In this document: positions 17,554-26,462 of the stretch, piece after piece
Numbering within the stretch: position 1 is the stretch's first letter
Layout of the letters: each line of letters begins with the position of its first letter
NCBI GenBank assembly: GCA_965116445.1
Contig: OZ220688.1
Span: 3,162,001-3,226,000 of the forward strand
DNA length: 64,000 bases
Direction: 5' to 3'
From: Multivorans sp965116445
GTDB lineage: Bacteria; Acidobacteriota; Thermoanaerobaculia; Multivoradales; Multivoraceae
Translations under genes and position numbers: made by a program
Notes under the pieces: model-generated
The model's input: only the letters and a program-made list of their open reading frames with translations
Database searches by the model: none
Told to the model about the DNA's origin: nothing

Positions 17554-20220
17554 ATGTTGGTCGGCTTCGGCCGTCTCGCGCCGAGCCTCGTGATCGGCCT
17601 CGTCGTCGCCTCGGCCTGCCCGGAGGCTGGGCTCGGCCAGGGAGCGGTTCTTGAGATCCACGAGGTCCAGGGCCGTGGGTTCTCCAGTTCCCGGGTGGGC
17701 GAGACGGTGACGACGCACGACAACGTCGTGACCGCCGTCGGCGCCGGCGGCTTCTTCATTCAGACGCCGTCCGCGCGGAGCGACAACGAAGCCGACACGT
17801 CGGACGGCGTGTTCGTGCTCCATGGCGGAACGCCTCCCATCAACGCCGGAGACCAGGTCGATGTCGTCGGTACCGTGGAGGAGTTCCGTGGCTTCACGCG
17901 GATCGACGCGACGGTTGCCGGAGGCTCGGTCAGGATCGACGCCAGCAACCAGCCCTTGCCTGCGCCGGTGGAGTTCAACGGCTCTCGACCGTCCCCGGAC
18001 CCCTCGAGCCCGAGTTGCCGGAGGGAGTACGAGTGCTACGAGGGTATGCGCATCCGGATCGCGACGGGAACGGTGTCCAGCGGCAGCCAGCACTTCAGCT
18101 CGGACCCGGTGGCCGAGATGTACGTCACGCCGACGGCCGCCCGCGGCTTTCGCGAGCCCGGCATCGAGTATCCCGGCCGGCCGGGTCTGCCGGTCTGGGA
18201 TGGAAACCCCGAGGTGTTCGAACTCGACCCCGACAAGCTCGGTCTGCCGAACGCCTCCTGGGTCCCCGGCACGACGTTCACCGCGACGGGCGTGCTCGGC
18301 TACGAGTTCGGCGGGTACGAGATGTGGCCGACCGAGCTGACTGTGCGAACCGAGGCCGAGGCGTTGCCGCGCGCGGTCCGCGCGAAGGCGCCGCGCGAGA
18401 TCACGGTGGCGTCGCAGAACCTGTTGAACCTGCGGGAGAACGCCGACGCGGCCAAGCTGGGCAAGTTGTCGCTCCTGATCCGGGAGGTTCTGCGTGCGCC
18501 CGACATCGTCGCCGTACAGGAGGTCTCCGGGCGGACTGCGCTGCAGAACCTCGCCGCGCGCATCCGCAGCGACGACTCGAACGTGCGCTACACCGCCCAT
18601 GTCGGGGCGCCGGGAAGGTCCTCGGGTGTGGGCTTCCTGGTGCGCTCCGGCCTGGCAGTCGTCCAGGTGACTGAACATGGCCGAAGCGAGACATTCGTGG
18701 ACCCCCGGGACGGAACCGTCGACCGGCTTCACGACCGGCCGCCGGTCGTGCTCGAGGCGACGTCGAGCGGCCTGACGTTCACCGTCGTAGCGGTTCACAA
18801 CCGCTCGCTGATCGATGTCGACGACGCGGCCCGAGGGGAGTGGGTCCGCACGAAGCGCCTGGAGCAGGCGCAGTCCGTGGCCCGGCTTGTCGAGTCGCTT
18901 CAGGACGAGAACGCGCTCGTCGTGGGCGACTTCAACGCGTTTCAGTTCACCGACGGCTACGTCGATGTCGTCGGCCAGATCAGGGGACGCGTGACGCCGG
19001 GCGAGAACCTGATGGCCGGTACCGATCTCGTGACCAGGGATCTGTGCAACCTGGTCGACCGCGTGCCGGACTCCGAGAGGTACTCGTTCCTCTTCGGCGG
19101 CAACGCTCAGGTCCTGGACCACGCGCTGGTGAACCAGTCCCTGGAGCGGCACGTCGTGGACATCGAGTACGCGCGCGGCAATGCGGACGCCGCGCGCCAC
19201 AACGAGGACGACGCGACGAACGCGCTCTTCGCCGCGGACCACGACGGCCTCGTCGTGTACCTCTCGCCGGACGCAGGGCCGCCGGTGAGTCGGTCACCGT
19301 GCGAGGTCGCGGCGCCCGAGCCGGAGCCCGACCCGGAGCCCGAGCCGGAGCCCGACCCGGAGCCCGAGCCGGACCCGGATCCGGACCCCGAGCCACCGGA
19401 GGTCGCCGAGTGCAGCGACGACGACGTTCTCTGCGTAGGGCACTTCGACGTCCAGGTCGCCTGGCGTAGCTCCGACGGCAGGACCGGCCGCGGCGTGGCC
19501 CACAAACTGACCGGCGAGAGCGGGGACTTCTGGTTCTTCGAGCCGGCGAACATCGAGATGGTCGTCAAGGTGCTGGACGGCTGTGCGAACAACGGCCACT
19601 ACTGGGTCTTTGCCGCCGGTCTCACGGATGTCGAGGTGACGACAACGGTTCGCGACCGGAGGAACGGTGCCCGCAGGAAGTGGGTGAATCCGTTGGGCCG
19701 GCTGTTCGAGCCGATCAGGGACACCGAGGCCTTCGACACCTGCGATCCGGAATCGGGTGCGGGGGGCCAAGGCCGGTCCGTGTCTGGCGGAGCACTTCGG
19801 GATTCGGCGGAACTCTCGCGCCTCGCCGGGCACAGCACCGCCGCTCAGGCCGCCGCGGTCGCCGGCACATGTGTGGCCAGCGAGACGTCGCTCTGTCTCG
19901 AGGACTCGCGCTTCGAAGTCCGGGCGAACTGGCAGACCGGCGACGGAGCGGGCGTCGGCACGGTCGTTCCCCGCACGCCGGACACGGGAATGTTCTGGTT
20001 CTTCAGCCCCGGCAACATCGAGTTGGTCGTCAAGGTCCTGGATGGTTGTCATCTGACCGGGCACCGATGGGTGCTGATGGGTGGGTTGACCGATGTCGGC
20101 GTCGAGATCACGGTGACGGACAGCGAGTCCGGCGCCGTGGAGACGTACCGGCACCTGGAGGGCTCGCCCTTCGCGACGAGGTTCGATCTCGAGGCCTTCC
20201 CGTGCAGCGCCGACGGGTGA
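17554..20220 (+). CDS. extracellular endonuclease/exonuclease/phosphatase-family nuclease
   Basis: An exported nuclease of about 888 residues resembling ExeM/NucH proteins. After a signal peptide comes an OB-like domain (DNVVTAVGAGGFFIQTPSA...VGDQVDVVGTVEEF type), then the EEP catalytic domain with its order of motifs: SQNLLNLREN, DIVAVQEVSG, VVAVHNRSL, VVGDFNAFQF and AADHDGLVV. An acidic PEPEPD-type linker follows (19315-19405), then two copies of an unnamed Cys-containing domain (nt about 19409-19750 and 19861-20217) sharing FWFF.P.NIE.VVKVLDGC and GLTDV.V. The domains may bind cell surface or DNA; that is a guess. It is a paralogue of the gene at 21872. GTG 17518 or 17530 would add a hydrophilic extension. 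Confidence 0.87.
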   Translation: MLVGFGRLAPSLVIGLVVASACPEAGLGQGAVLEIHEVQGRGFSSSRVGETVTTHDNVVTAVGAGGFFIQTPSARSDNEADTSDGVFVLHGGTPPINAGDQVDVVGTVEEFRGFTRIDATVAGGSVRIDASNQPLPAPVEFNGSRPSPDPSSPSCRREYECYEGMRIRIATGTVSSGSQHFSSDPVAEMYVTPTAARGFREPGIEYPGRPGLPVWDGNPEVFELDPDKLGLPNASWVPGTTFTATGVLGYEFGGYEMWPTELTVRTEAEALPRAVRAKAPREITVASQNLLNLRENADAAKLGKLSLLIREVLRAPDIVAVQEVSGRTALQNLAARIRSDDSNVRYTAHVGAPGRSSGVGFLVRSGLAVVQVTEHGRSETFVDPRDGTVDRLHDRPPVVLEATSSGLTFTVVAVHNRSLIDVDDAARGEWVRTKRLEQAQSVARLVESLQDENALVVGDFNAFQFTDGYVDVVGQIRGRVTPGENLMAGTDLVTRDLCNLVDRVPDSERYSFLFGGNAQVLDHALVNQSLERHVVDIEYARGNADAARHNEDDATNALFAADHDGLVVYLSPDAGPPVSRSPCEVAAPEPEPDPEPEPEPDPEPEPDPDPDPEPPEVAECSDDDVLCVGHFDVQVAWRSSDGRTGRGVAHKLTGESGDFWFFEPANIEMVVKVLDGCANNGHYWVFAAGLTDVEVTTTVRDRRNGARRKWVNPLGRLFEPIRDTEAFDTCDPESGAGGQGRSVSGGALRDSAELSRLAGHSTAAQAAAVAGTCVASETSLCLEDSRFEVRANWQTGDGAGVGTVVPRTPDTGMFWFFSPGNIELVVKVLDGCHLTGHRWVLMGGLTDVGVEITVTDSESGAVETYRHLEGSPFATRFDLEAFPCSADG

Positions 20221-20313
20221 GCGGGGTAGCGGGTGAGTGCGAGTCGCCGGTGGGCTATCGTCGGCCTGTCGATGGCGGCGGACTCACGCCGCGCGAAACG
20301 CGGAGGTGGCCGA

Positions 20314-21363
20314 GTGGGTGATGGCGAGAGCGTGTTGAAGGCGGTTCAACTGGGACGGAAATGCGGGCTCCGGGTGTCCGAGTTGTGCCTGGGGACGATG
20401 AACTTCGGCGAGCCGGGCCGCGGCCACCAGGGCGACTGGACGCTCGACATCGATGCTTCGCGGCCGATCTTCCAGGCCGCGGTCGAGCGTGGCCTGTTCT
20501 ACTTCGACTGCGCCGACACCTACGGCATCGGCGCCTGCGAGCGGGTCGTCGGGTCGCTTCTGCGCGAGCTGTTGCCTCGCGACGAGTACGTGATCTCGAC
20601 CAAGGTGTCCATGCCGATGGGCCGGTCCCCGAACCAGGGCGGGTTGTCGCGCAAGCACGTCATCGAAGGGGTCGACGCCTGCCTGGAGCGGCTCGGTCTC
20701 GACTACATCGACCAGTTGATCATCCACCGCCATCCGCACGGGATTCCGGGGCAGGTCAGAGCACCGATCGAGGAATCGCTGGAGGCCCTGCATGACGTCG
20801 TCAAGGCGGGCAAGGCCCTGTACCTGGGCGCCTCGTCCATGTTCGCGTGGCAGTTCGTCGAACTCCAGATGACGGCGCGGCAGAACGGCTGGACCGAGTT
20901 CGTCTCGATGCAGAACCACTACAACCTCGTGTACCGCGAGGAAGAGCGGGAGATGAACCCGTACTGCGCCCGGACGGGCGTCGCGCTGACCCCATGGTCG
21001 CCGCTCGCGCGCGGCATCCTGACCGGTTCCTACAAGGGCAGCTTCGATGAGGGCGGCACCGACCGCTCGAAGGGCGGCGACCGGTCGCGCACGGAGATGC
21101 TCTACCGCGGCGCCGCGACCTTCGACATCGCCGACCGGGTGGTCGAGGTGGCGCAGAAGTACGGCCGCACGCCGGCGCAGGTTTCCCTTGCCTGGTTGCT
21201 GAGCAAGCCCGAGGTGACCTCTCCCGTCGTCGGCGTGTCGAAGGTCTCCCAGATCGAGCAGCTCGTCGAGGCGACGGCGATCGAGCTCGATGCGGAGGAC
21301 GTCGCCTACCTGGAGGAACTGTACCAGCCGGTGGAGAACCTGCTTTCGCTCGGTCACTCCTGA
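20314..21363 (+). CDS. aldo/keto reductase
   Basis: A TIM-barrel oxidoreductase of 349 residues using NADPH. It has the family marks LRVSELCLGTMNFGEP near the start, YFDCADTYGIG (catalytic Asp and Tyr), ISTKVS (Lys), DYIDQLIIHRHPHG (His) and LSLAWLLSKPEVTSPVVGVSK type C-terminal sequence. It is close to the YghZ/potassium-channel-beta-like group. I start at GTG 20314, which follows GGAGGTGG with good spacing; the in-frame ATG 20272 or GTG 20233 would add an arginine-rich stretch not expected in the family. Confidence 0.88.
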   Translation: MGDGESVLKAVQLGRKCGLRVSELCLGTMNFGEPGRGHQGDWTLDIDASRPIFQAAVERGLFYFDCADTYGIGACERVVGSLLRELLPRDEYVISTKVSMPMGRSPNQGGLSRKHVIEGVDACLERLGLDYIDQLIIHRHPHGIPGQVRAPIEESLEALHDVVKAGKALYLGASSMFAWQFVELQMTARQNGWTEFVSMQNHYNLVYREEEREMNPYCARTGVALTPWSPLARGILTGSYKGSFDEGGTDRSKGGDRSRTEMLYRGAATFDIADRVVEVAQKYGRTPAQVSLAWLLSKPEVTSPVVGVSKVSQIEQLVEATAIELDAEDVAYLEELYQPVENLLSLGHS

Positions 21364-21871
21364 GAGGGTTGCAGGCACGGACCGCACCCGTTGCCGCGAG
21401 GGCTCGCCCAGGCCGGCGCCACCGAGCGACCCTGGTGCTGATCGCTCGCGTTCGACGGGGAAGTGGCAGGGCCGGTGGTAGTTGAGGTAGGGAGCGAGCA
21501 CGCCGCGCAGGGACAAGGCTGCCAGGTGCTAGGCTGTTTCCGGACGGTTGTTCGGGCTCAGGCTGCTGGCGTCGTTTGGTCTGCGGCGCGGTTCAGTGGC
21601 CACTGATGAAGCTCCGGGTCGGATCGCTCCACGGCGCATGAGAGCCGCGCGGGGGATCGCGAGCCGAACGGGCAGCCGGAGTCACCGGAAACGGCGGCTC
21701 ATCCTTGGCAGGGCTTTATCGGGACTTCTCCGGCGGACGGGAGAGTTCCGGAAGTACCCCGCATGCGACGGGGATTGGCGGGCCTGCCGGCAGGGCAGCG
21801 GCGTTTCATGTCGTCTGGTCCCTTGCCGGCTACGAAACCGGTGAGGTTCACCATGAGAGGGGATGTAGGTC
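21364..21871 (+). other. 508-base intergenic region with repeat and hairpins
   Basis: No convincing gene is seen. A 27-base sequence at 21374-21400 recurs exactly at 26363-26389. Closer to the nuclease gene two adjacent hairpins can be drawn: GGGACT-CTCC...GGAG-AGTTCC at about 21719-21752 and CCCCG/CGGGG at about 21757-21773. They would lie in the mRNA leader of the nuclease gene at 21872. I looked for a riboswitch consensus (c-di-GMP, cobalamin, glycine) and recognised none. Confidence 0.4.
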
Positions 21872-24800
21872 ATGAAGGCGAATTCCGGGTCTGTGTTGTT
21901 GCGCCTCGTTGTGTGCTGCGTGTTTGTCGTGCTGGGTTCGGGGGCCGGCTTCGGGCAGATCGTGATCACGGAGATCATCCAGAATCCGTCTGCCGTCGGC
22001 GACGGCGCAGGAGAGTGGTTCGAGTTGCACAACGCGGGTTCGTCGGCGGTCGACATCGACGGCTGGAAGATCAAGGACGACTCGTCGGCGCAAGAGACGC
22101 ACACGATCAGCAAGCAGGGCGGTCTTTCGATTCCGGCGGGCGGCTACATCGTCCTTGCGTTGAACGCCGACTCGAACGCGAACGGCGGCGTGACGGCGGC
22201 CTACACCTATTCGAGGATCAGTCTCGGCAACAGTACGGACGGTCTGGTGCTGACGGACGGTTCCGATGTCGAACAGGATCGCGTGGTCTGGGACAACGGC
22301 AGCACGTTCCCGGATCCGAATGGCGCCTCGATGGCGCTGATGACCGACATGAACGGGAACTACCTCGACAACAGTGTCGGCGCGAACTGGTGCGAATCGC
22401 AGAACACTTGGCCGGGAAGCGCCGGCGACAGCGGCACGCCGGGCGCAGCAAACGACTGCATGTCCGGCCCGACGACCTTCTCCGGCGCGATCTACGAGAT
22501 CCAGGGCAGTGGCGGCGGGAGCCCCGAGCTTGGCGCGCTGGCGACGACCGAGAACAACGTCGTGACCGCCGTCGGCGCGGGCGGGTTCTTCATCCAGACG
22601 CCCACCGCGAACAGCGACAACGACGCGGACACGTCGGACGGCATCTTCGTCCTCTACGACGGAACGCTCATGATCGAGGTCGGCGACCAGGTCGACGTGA
22701 CGGGAACGGTGGAGGAGTTCTTCGGTTTCACACGTCTCGATGCAACGGTGGACGACGCCTCGGTCACGGTGGACGCAAGCAACCAGCCGCTGCCGGCGCC
22801 GGTGGAGTTCGGCGCCGGGATTCCCTCGCCCGACCCGGCGAACCCGAGTTGCTCGATGGAGTACGAGTGCTACGAGGGCATGCGGATTCGGATCGCCACC
22901 GGCACGATCAGCGGACCGAGCCAGTACTTCGGCAGCGATCCGGTCGCCGAGATGCACATCACGCCGACCGGTGCGCGGGCGTTCCGGGAGAAGGGTCTTG
23001 AGTACCCCGGCGATCCCATGCATCCGAGCGTCCCGGTCTGGGACGGCAATCCGGAGGTGTTCGAGCTCGACCCGGACAAGCTTGGACTACCGAACGAGTC
23101 CTGGGTGCCGGGGACCACGTTTACGGCCATCGGCGTGCTTGGCTACGAGTTCAGCGGCTACGAGATCTGGCCCACTGAACTGAGGGCGCTCCGCATGGCG
23201 CCGCCGTTGCCGCACCCGGTGCGCGGGAGGGCGGAGAAGGAGGTCTCCGTGGCTTCCCTGAACATGTTGAACTTTGACCGGGACGCCTCGTCCTACGGCA
23301 CGAAACGGGACAAGCTGTCGCAGTACATCCTGGAGGTTCTGCGGGCGCCGGACATCATCGGCGTGCAGGAGGTGTACTCGCTTGCCTCGCTCGAGGGCCT
23401 CGCCCTGGAGATCCAGAGGGACGACCCGAACGTTCGCTACTCCTCCTACCTGGAGGTGGGAAACCGCGACCCGGGGATCAACGTTGCATTCCTCGTCCGG
23501 TCCGGCGTCACGGTTCAGGCGGTGACCCAGTACGGGAAGAGCGAGACCTACCTGAACCCGTCGACGAACATGCAGGACCTGTTGCACGACAGGCCGCCGC
23601 TCCGGCTCGATGCGTCCGTCGGTGGATCGAACTTCTCCGTGGTCGTCGTCCACAATCGGTCGCTCATTTCCGTCAACACGGAGCGGGTGCAGGCGAAGCG
23701 TCTCGCCCAGGCGCAGTCCGTGGCCCGGCTGGCGCAGTCGCTTCAGGACCGCGCGCTGGTCATCGTCGGTGACTTCAACGCCTTCCAGTTCACGGACGGC
23801 TATGTCGACGTGATCGGCCAGATCATGGGCAACGTGACGGCGAGCGAGAACGTGTCTTCGGGTCCCGACCTGGTCGATCCGAATCTGACGAACCTGATCG
23901 ACCGGGTGCCGGCGGATCAGCGCTACTCCTACTCCTTCCGGAACAACGCCCAGGTGCTCGATCACGCATTGGTGAACGCGCGGATGCTGCCAAACGTGGT
24001 CGGGATGCGTTACGCCCGCGGCAACGTGGACGCTCCGGAGAGAGAGGAGAACAACATCGATTCGCCGCTGGCGGCTTCCGACCACGATGGCTTCGTCGTG
24101 TGGCTCAAGGCCCCAGGGCGTGTCGAGGACGGTGGCGGCGGCGGTGGCGGCGGCGGTGGCGGAGTCACGCCGCCCGGCGCCGCCCAGGCGGATCTGGGCC
24201 TCTCCGTCGCCGGTCCGTTCGTGGCGGACGGCCGCGCGCGCTTCACGGTGACCGTTCGAAACGCCGGGCCGGGCAGCGCCCGTGGAGTCCTCGTGAGCAG
24301 CGCCCTGAGCGGAACCGGGAACGCGGCCGGGGTTTCGACGTCGGGTTGCGAGGAGGATCCTGACGGCCTGGCGAGATGCACGCTCGGTGACCTGGCCGCG
24401 GACGGCTCGGCCTCGTTCACGATCGATGTCCCCAGCGCGGGGGCGGGCCGGCCGTCGCTCGGCTACACGGGGGCGGTGAAGAGCGACACGCCGGACCCGC
24501 GACCCGGCAACGACACGGTGACGACCACGCTGCCGCTCGGGCCGCCGGCTGCGCCGACCGACCTCGTGGCCGCCGCGCGAAGCGGCACGGAAATCGAACT
24601 GCGCTGGAAGGACAACTCGAGCACGGAAACGGGGTTCGCCGTGTACCAGCAGGGGCCGGGCGATTCGAAGCTGCGTCTGATCGGGACGGCGGCGGCGAAC
24701 AGCCGTTCGACGAAGGTGACCGGCCTGGTTCCCAACGTGACCTACAACTTCGCGGTCGAAGCGCGGAACGGACAGCTCCGCTCCGAGCGCACGCCGACAG

Positions 24801-26278
24801 CGACCGCGACCACCTGGGCCGAGGCGAATCTGAGTGTCCACGCGGAGGGACGGGTCGTTTCGGAGGAACTCGCCCGCTTCACCGTGAGCGTCCGCAACGC
24901 AGGTCCCGACGACGCCTCGACTGTCGTCGTGACCAGTTCTCTGATGGCGGCGGGAGGCTCCTTCGCGACTTCGACAACCGGTTGCCGCGAGGACCCGAGT
25001 GGTGTCCCGGCGTGCGGTCTGGGCGGCATCGAAGCGGGAGAGTCGGAGTCGTTCACGATCGATGTCGAGATCGATGCCGCGAGCCGGAACTCACTCACCT
25101 ACAGCGGCGCCGCCGGCGACATTGCGGATCCCAGGCCTCAGGACGACACGGTGGAGACGATCCTGCCCCTTGGCCGGCCTGCGCCGCCGTCCCATCTGGA
25201 GGCGACGGCGGTTAGCGGGATGGAGGTCGAACTCCGGTGGCGGGACAACTCGGACAGAGAGACGGGATTCGGCGTCTTCCTCCAGGGTCCCGGTGACTCG
25301 AAGCTGCGGATGATCGGGACGGCGCCGGCGAACGCGACCTCAGCGGTCGTGAACGAACTCGTACCGGACGTCACCTACAGCTTCGCCGTGGAGGCTCTGA
25401 ATGGGCTGCTTCCCTCAGAGCGCACGCCCGAATCCACGGCGACCACCTGGACCGTGGACGCCGCCCGGTGCGGCGACGATGACTCTCTGTGCGTCGGAGC
25501 TTTCCAGGTGGAGGTCGAATGGGACGACGGCAAGGGCCGGGTGGGCCGAGGGTTTGCCGAGCGACTGACGGCCGACGCCGGCGACTTCTGGTTCTTCGAT
25601 CCGGCGAACATCGAGTTGGTGGTCAAGGTGCTCGACGGCTGCGCGATCAACGATCGCTACTGGGTCTATGCCGCCGGCTTGACGGATGTCGAAGTGGCGA
25701 TGACGGTGCGCGATCTCCGTTCCGGTGTTGAGAAGAGCTGGACGAACCCGCTTGGCACGCGGTTCAGGCCGATCGCGGACGCTTCGGCGTTCGCCACGTG
25801 CGGTAACGGATCGAGCGTGCGCAGCCGGAGCGTCAGCGTCCTGAGCGGCGCCCCGCGGGGACCGGGCGAGGCGCGGTACGCGGCCAGCCTGAACACTGCC
25901 GGCGTGGCTGGCTCGGCCGGCGGCGCCTGTGCCGCGGGCGAGGCGACTCTCTGCCTGCTGGATTCGCGCTTCGAGGTGCGGGCCGACTGGGAAGTCGATG
26001 GTCGAAGCGGCATCGCCACCGCCGTTCCGCGCACCACGGATACCGGGATGTTCTGGTTCTTCACGGCGGACAATGTCGAACTGGTGGTCAAGGTGCTCGA
26101 CGGCTGCCGCGAGACCGGCCACCGCTGGGTGCTCATCGGCGGCTTGACTGACGTCGGCGTGGAGGTAACCGTGACCGACAGCGAGTCGGGCAGGGCAAGG
26201 ATGTACCGGAATCTCGAGGGGACGCACTTTCCCGCGATGTTCGACGTGACAGCCTTTGCCTGCGATGCGGGACAGTGA
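21872..26278 (+). CDS. lamin-tail/EEP extracellular nuclease with DUF11 and Fn3 modules
   Basis: A 1468-residue secreted multidomain protein. In order: signal peptide (1-29); lamin-tail domain (about 30-175, IVITEIIQNPSAVGDG, GEWFELHNAG); OB-like domain (about 230-320); EEP nuclease (about 455-745; SLNMLNFDRD, IIGVQEVYS, IVGDFNAFQF, ASDHDGFVVW); poly-Gly linker (about 752-768); two alternating DUF11/CARDB-like and Fn3-like modules (about 775-1195); then two copies of the Cys-rich tail domain shared with the 17554 gene (about 1199-1312 and 1351-1468). It probably degrades extracellular DNA. The ATG at 21872 follows GAGAGGGGATG. Its stop codon lies inside a leftover copy of the tail sequence (see 26271). 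Confidence 0.87.
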   Translation: MKANSGSVLLRLVVCCVFVVLGSGAGFGQIVITEIIQNPSAVGDGAGEWFELHNAGSSAVDIDGWKIKDDSSAQETHTISKQGGLSIPAGGYIVLALNADSNANGGVTAAYTYSRISLGNSTDGLVLTDGSDVEQDRVVWDNGSTFPDPNGASMALMTDMNGNYLDNSVGANWCESQNTWPGSAGDSGTPGAANDCMSGPTTFSGAIYEIQGSGGGSPELGALATTENNVVTAVGAGGFFIQTPTANSDNDADTSDGIFVLYDGTLMIEVGDQVDVTGTVEEFFGFTRLDATVDDASVTVDASNQPLPAPVEFGAGIPSPDPANPSCSMEYECYEGMRIRIATGTISGPSQYFGSDPVAEMHITPTGARAFREKGLEYPGDPMHPSVPVWDGNPEVFELDPDKLGLPNESWVPGTTFTAIGVLGYEFSGYEIWPTELRALRMAPPLPHPVRGRAEKEVSVASLNMLNFDRDASSYGTKRDKLSQYILEVLRAPDIIGVQEVYSLASLEGLALEIQRDDPNVRYSSYLEVGNRDPGINVAFLVRSGVTVQAVTQYGKSETYLNPSTNMQDLLHDRPPLRLDASVGGSNFSVVVVHNRSLISVNTERVQAKRLAQAQSVARLAQSLQDRALVIVGDFNAFQFTDGYVDVIGQIMGNVTASENVSSGPDLVDPNLTNLIDRVPADQRYSYSFRNNAQVLDHALVNARMLPNVVGMRYARGNVDAPEREENNIDSPLAASDHDGFVVWLKAPGRVEDGGGGGGGGGGGVTPPGAAQADLGLSVAGPFVADGRARFTVTVRNAGPGSARGVLVSSALSGTGNAAGVSTSGCEEDPDGLARCTLGDLAADGSASFTIDVPSAGAGRPSLGYTGAVKSDTPDPRPGNDTVTTTLPLGPPAAPTDLVAAARSGTEIELRWKDNSSTETGFAVYQQGPGDSKLRLIGTAAANSRSTKVTGLVPNVTYNFAVEARNGQLRSERTPTATATTWAEANLSVHAEGRVVSEELARFTVSVRNAGPDDASTVVVTSSLMAAGGSFATSTTGCREDPSGVPACGLGGIEAGESESFTIDVEIDAASRNSLTYSGAAGDIADPRPQDDTVETILPLGRPAPPSHLEATAVSGMEVELRWRDNSDRETGFGVFLQGPGDSKLRMIGTAPANATSAVVNELVPDVTYSFAVEALNGLLPSERTPESTATTWTVDAARCGDDDSLCVGAFQVEVEWDDGKGRVGRGFAERLTADAGDFWFFDPANIELVVKVLDGCAINDRYWVYAAGLTDVEVAMTVRDLRSGVEKSWTNPLGTRFRPIADASAFATCGNGSSVRSRSVSVLSGAPRGPGEARYAASLNTAGVAGSAGGACAAGEATLCLLDSRFEVRADWEVDGRSGIATAVPRTTDTGMFWFFTADNVELVVKVLDGCRETGHRWVLIGGLTDVGVEVTVTDSESGRARMYRNLEGTHFPAMFDVTAFACDAGQ

Positions 26279-26360
26279 GTCCGGAGCAGCTAAGACGTGC
26301 CGGAACCTGGAGGGTTCCCCTTTCGGGGCCCAGTGCGATATCGAGGCCTTTGTGTGCGGC
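26271..26360 (+). pseudogene. orphan third copy of the nuclease C-terminal tail
   Basis: In a frame shifted by one from the nuclease above, these 90 bases encode 30 residues starting DSESGAAKTCRNLEGSPF and ending DIEAFVCG. They align with the end of the 17554-gene product (DSESGAVETYRHLEGSPF ... DLEAFPCS). The GACAGTGAG that encodes its DSE also supplies the TGA stop of the 21872 gene. No complete domain is left, so I read it as a recombination scar, not a gene. Confidence 0.7.
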
Positions 26361-26462
26361 GCGGCACGGACCGCACCCGTTGCCGCGAGCGCAGCGCGGC
26401 GGCCGTCCAGGCGCTATCATCGGCACCGGTCTTCGCACTCCGACAGGGAGGGGGAACCCCGG

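Noticed and set aside
19315..19405. Short GC-rich direct repeats that look like a CRISPR or satellite array
   Set aside because: They encode a PEPEPD linker in frame with the nuclease; there are no unique spacers of constant size.
21364..21871. A riboswitch in front of the large nuclease gene
   Set aside because: Hairpins exist, but no conserved core of a known class could be recognised.
26256..26462. N-terminal extension of the DUF1800 protein
   Set aside because: The first part is the nuclease tail remnant; the signal peptide only appears after TTG 26463.
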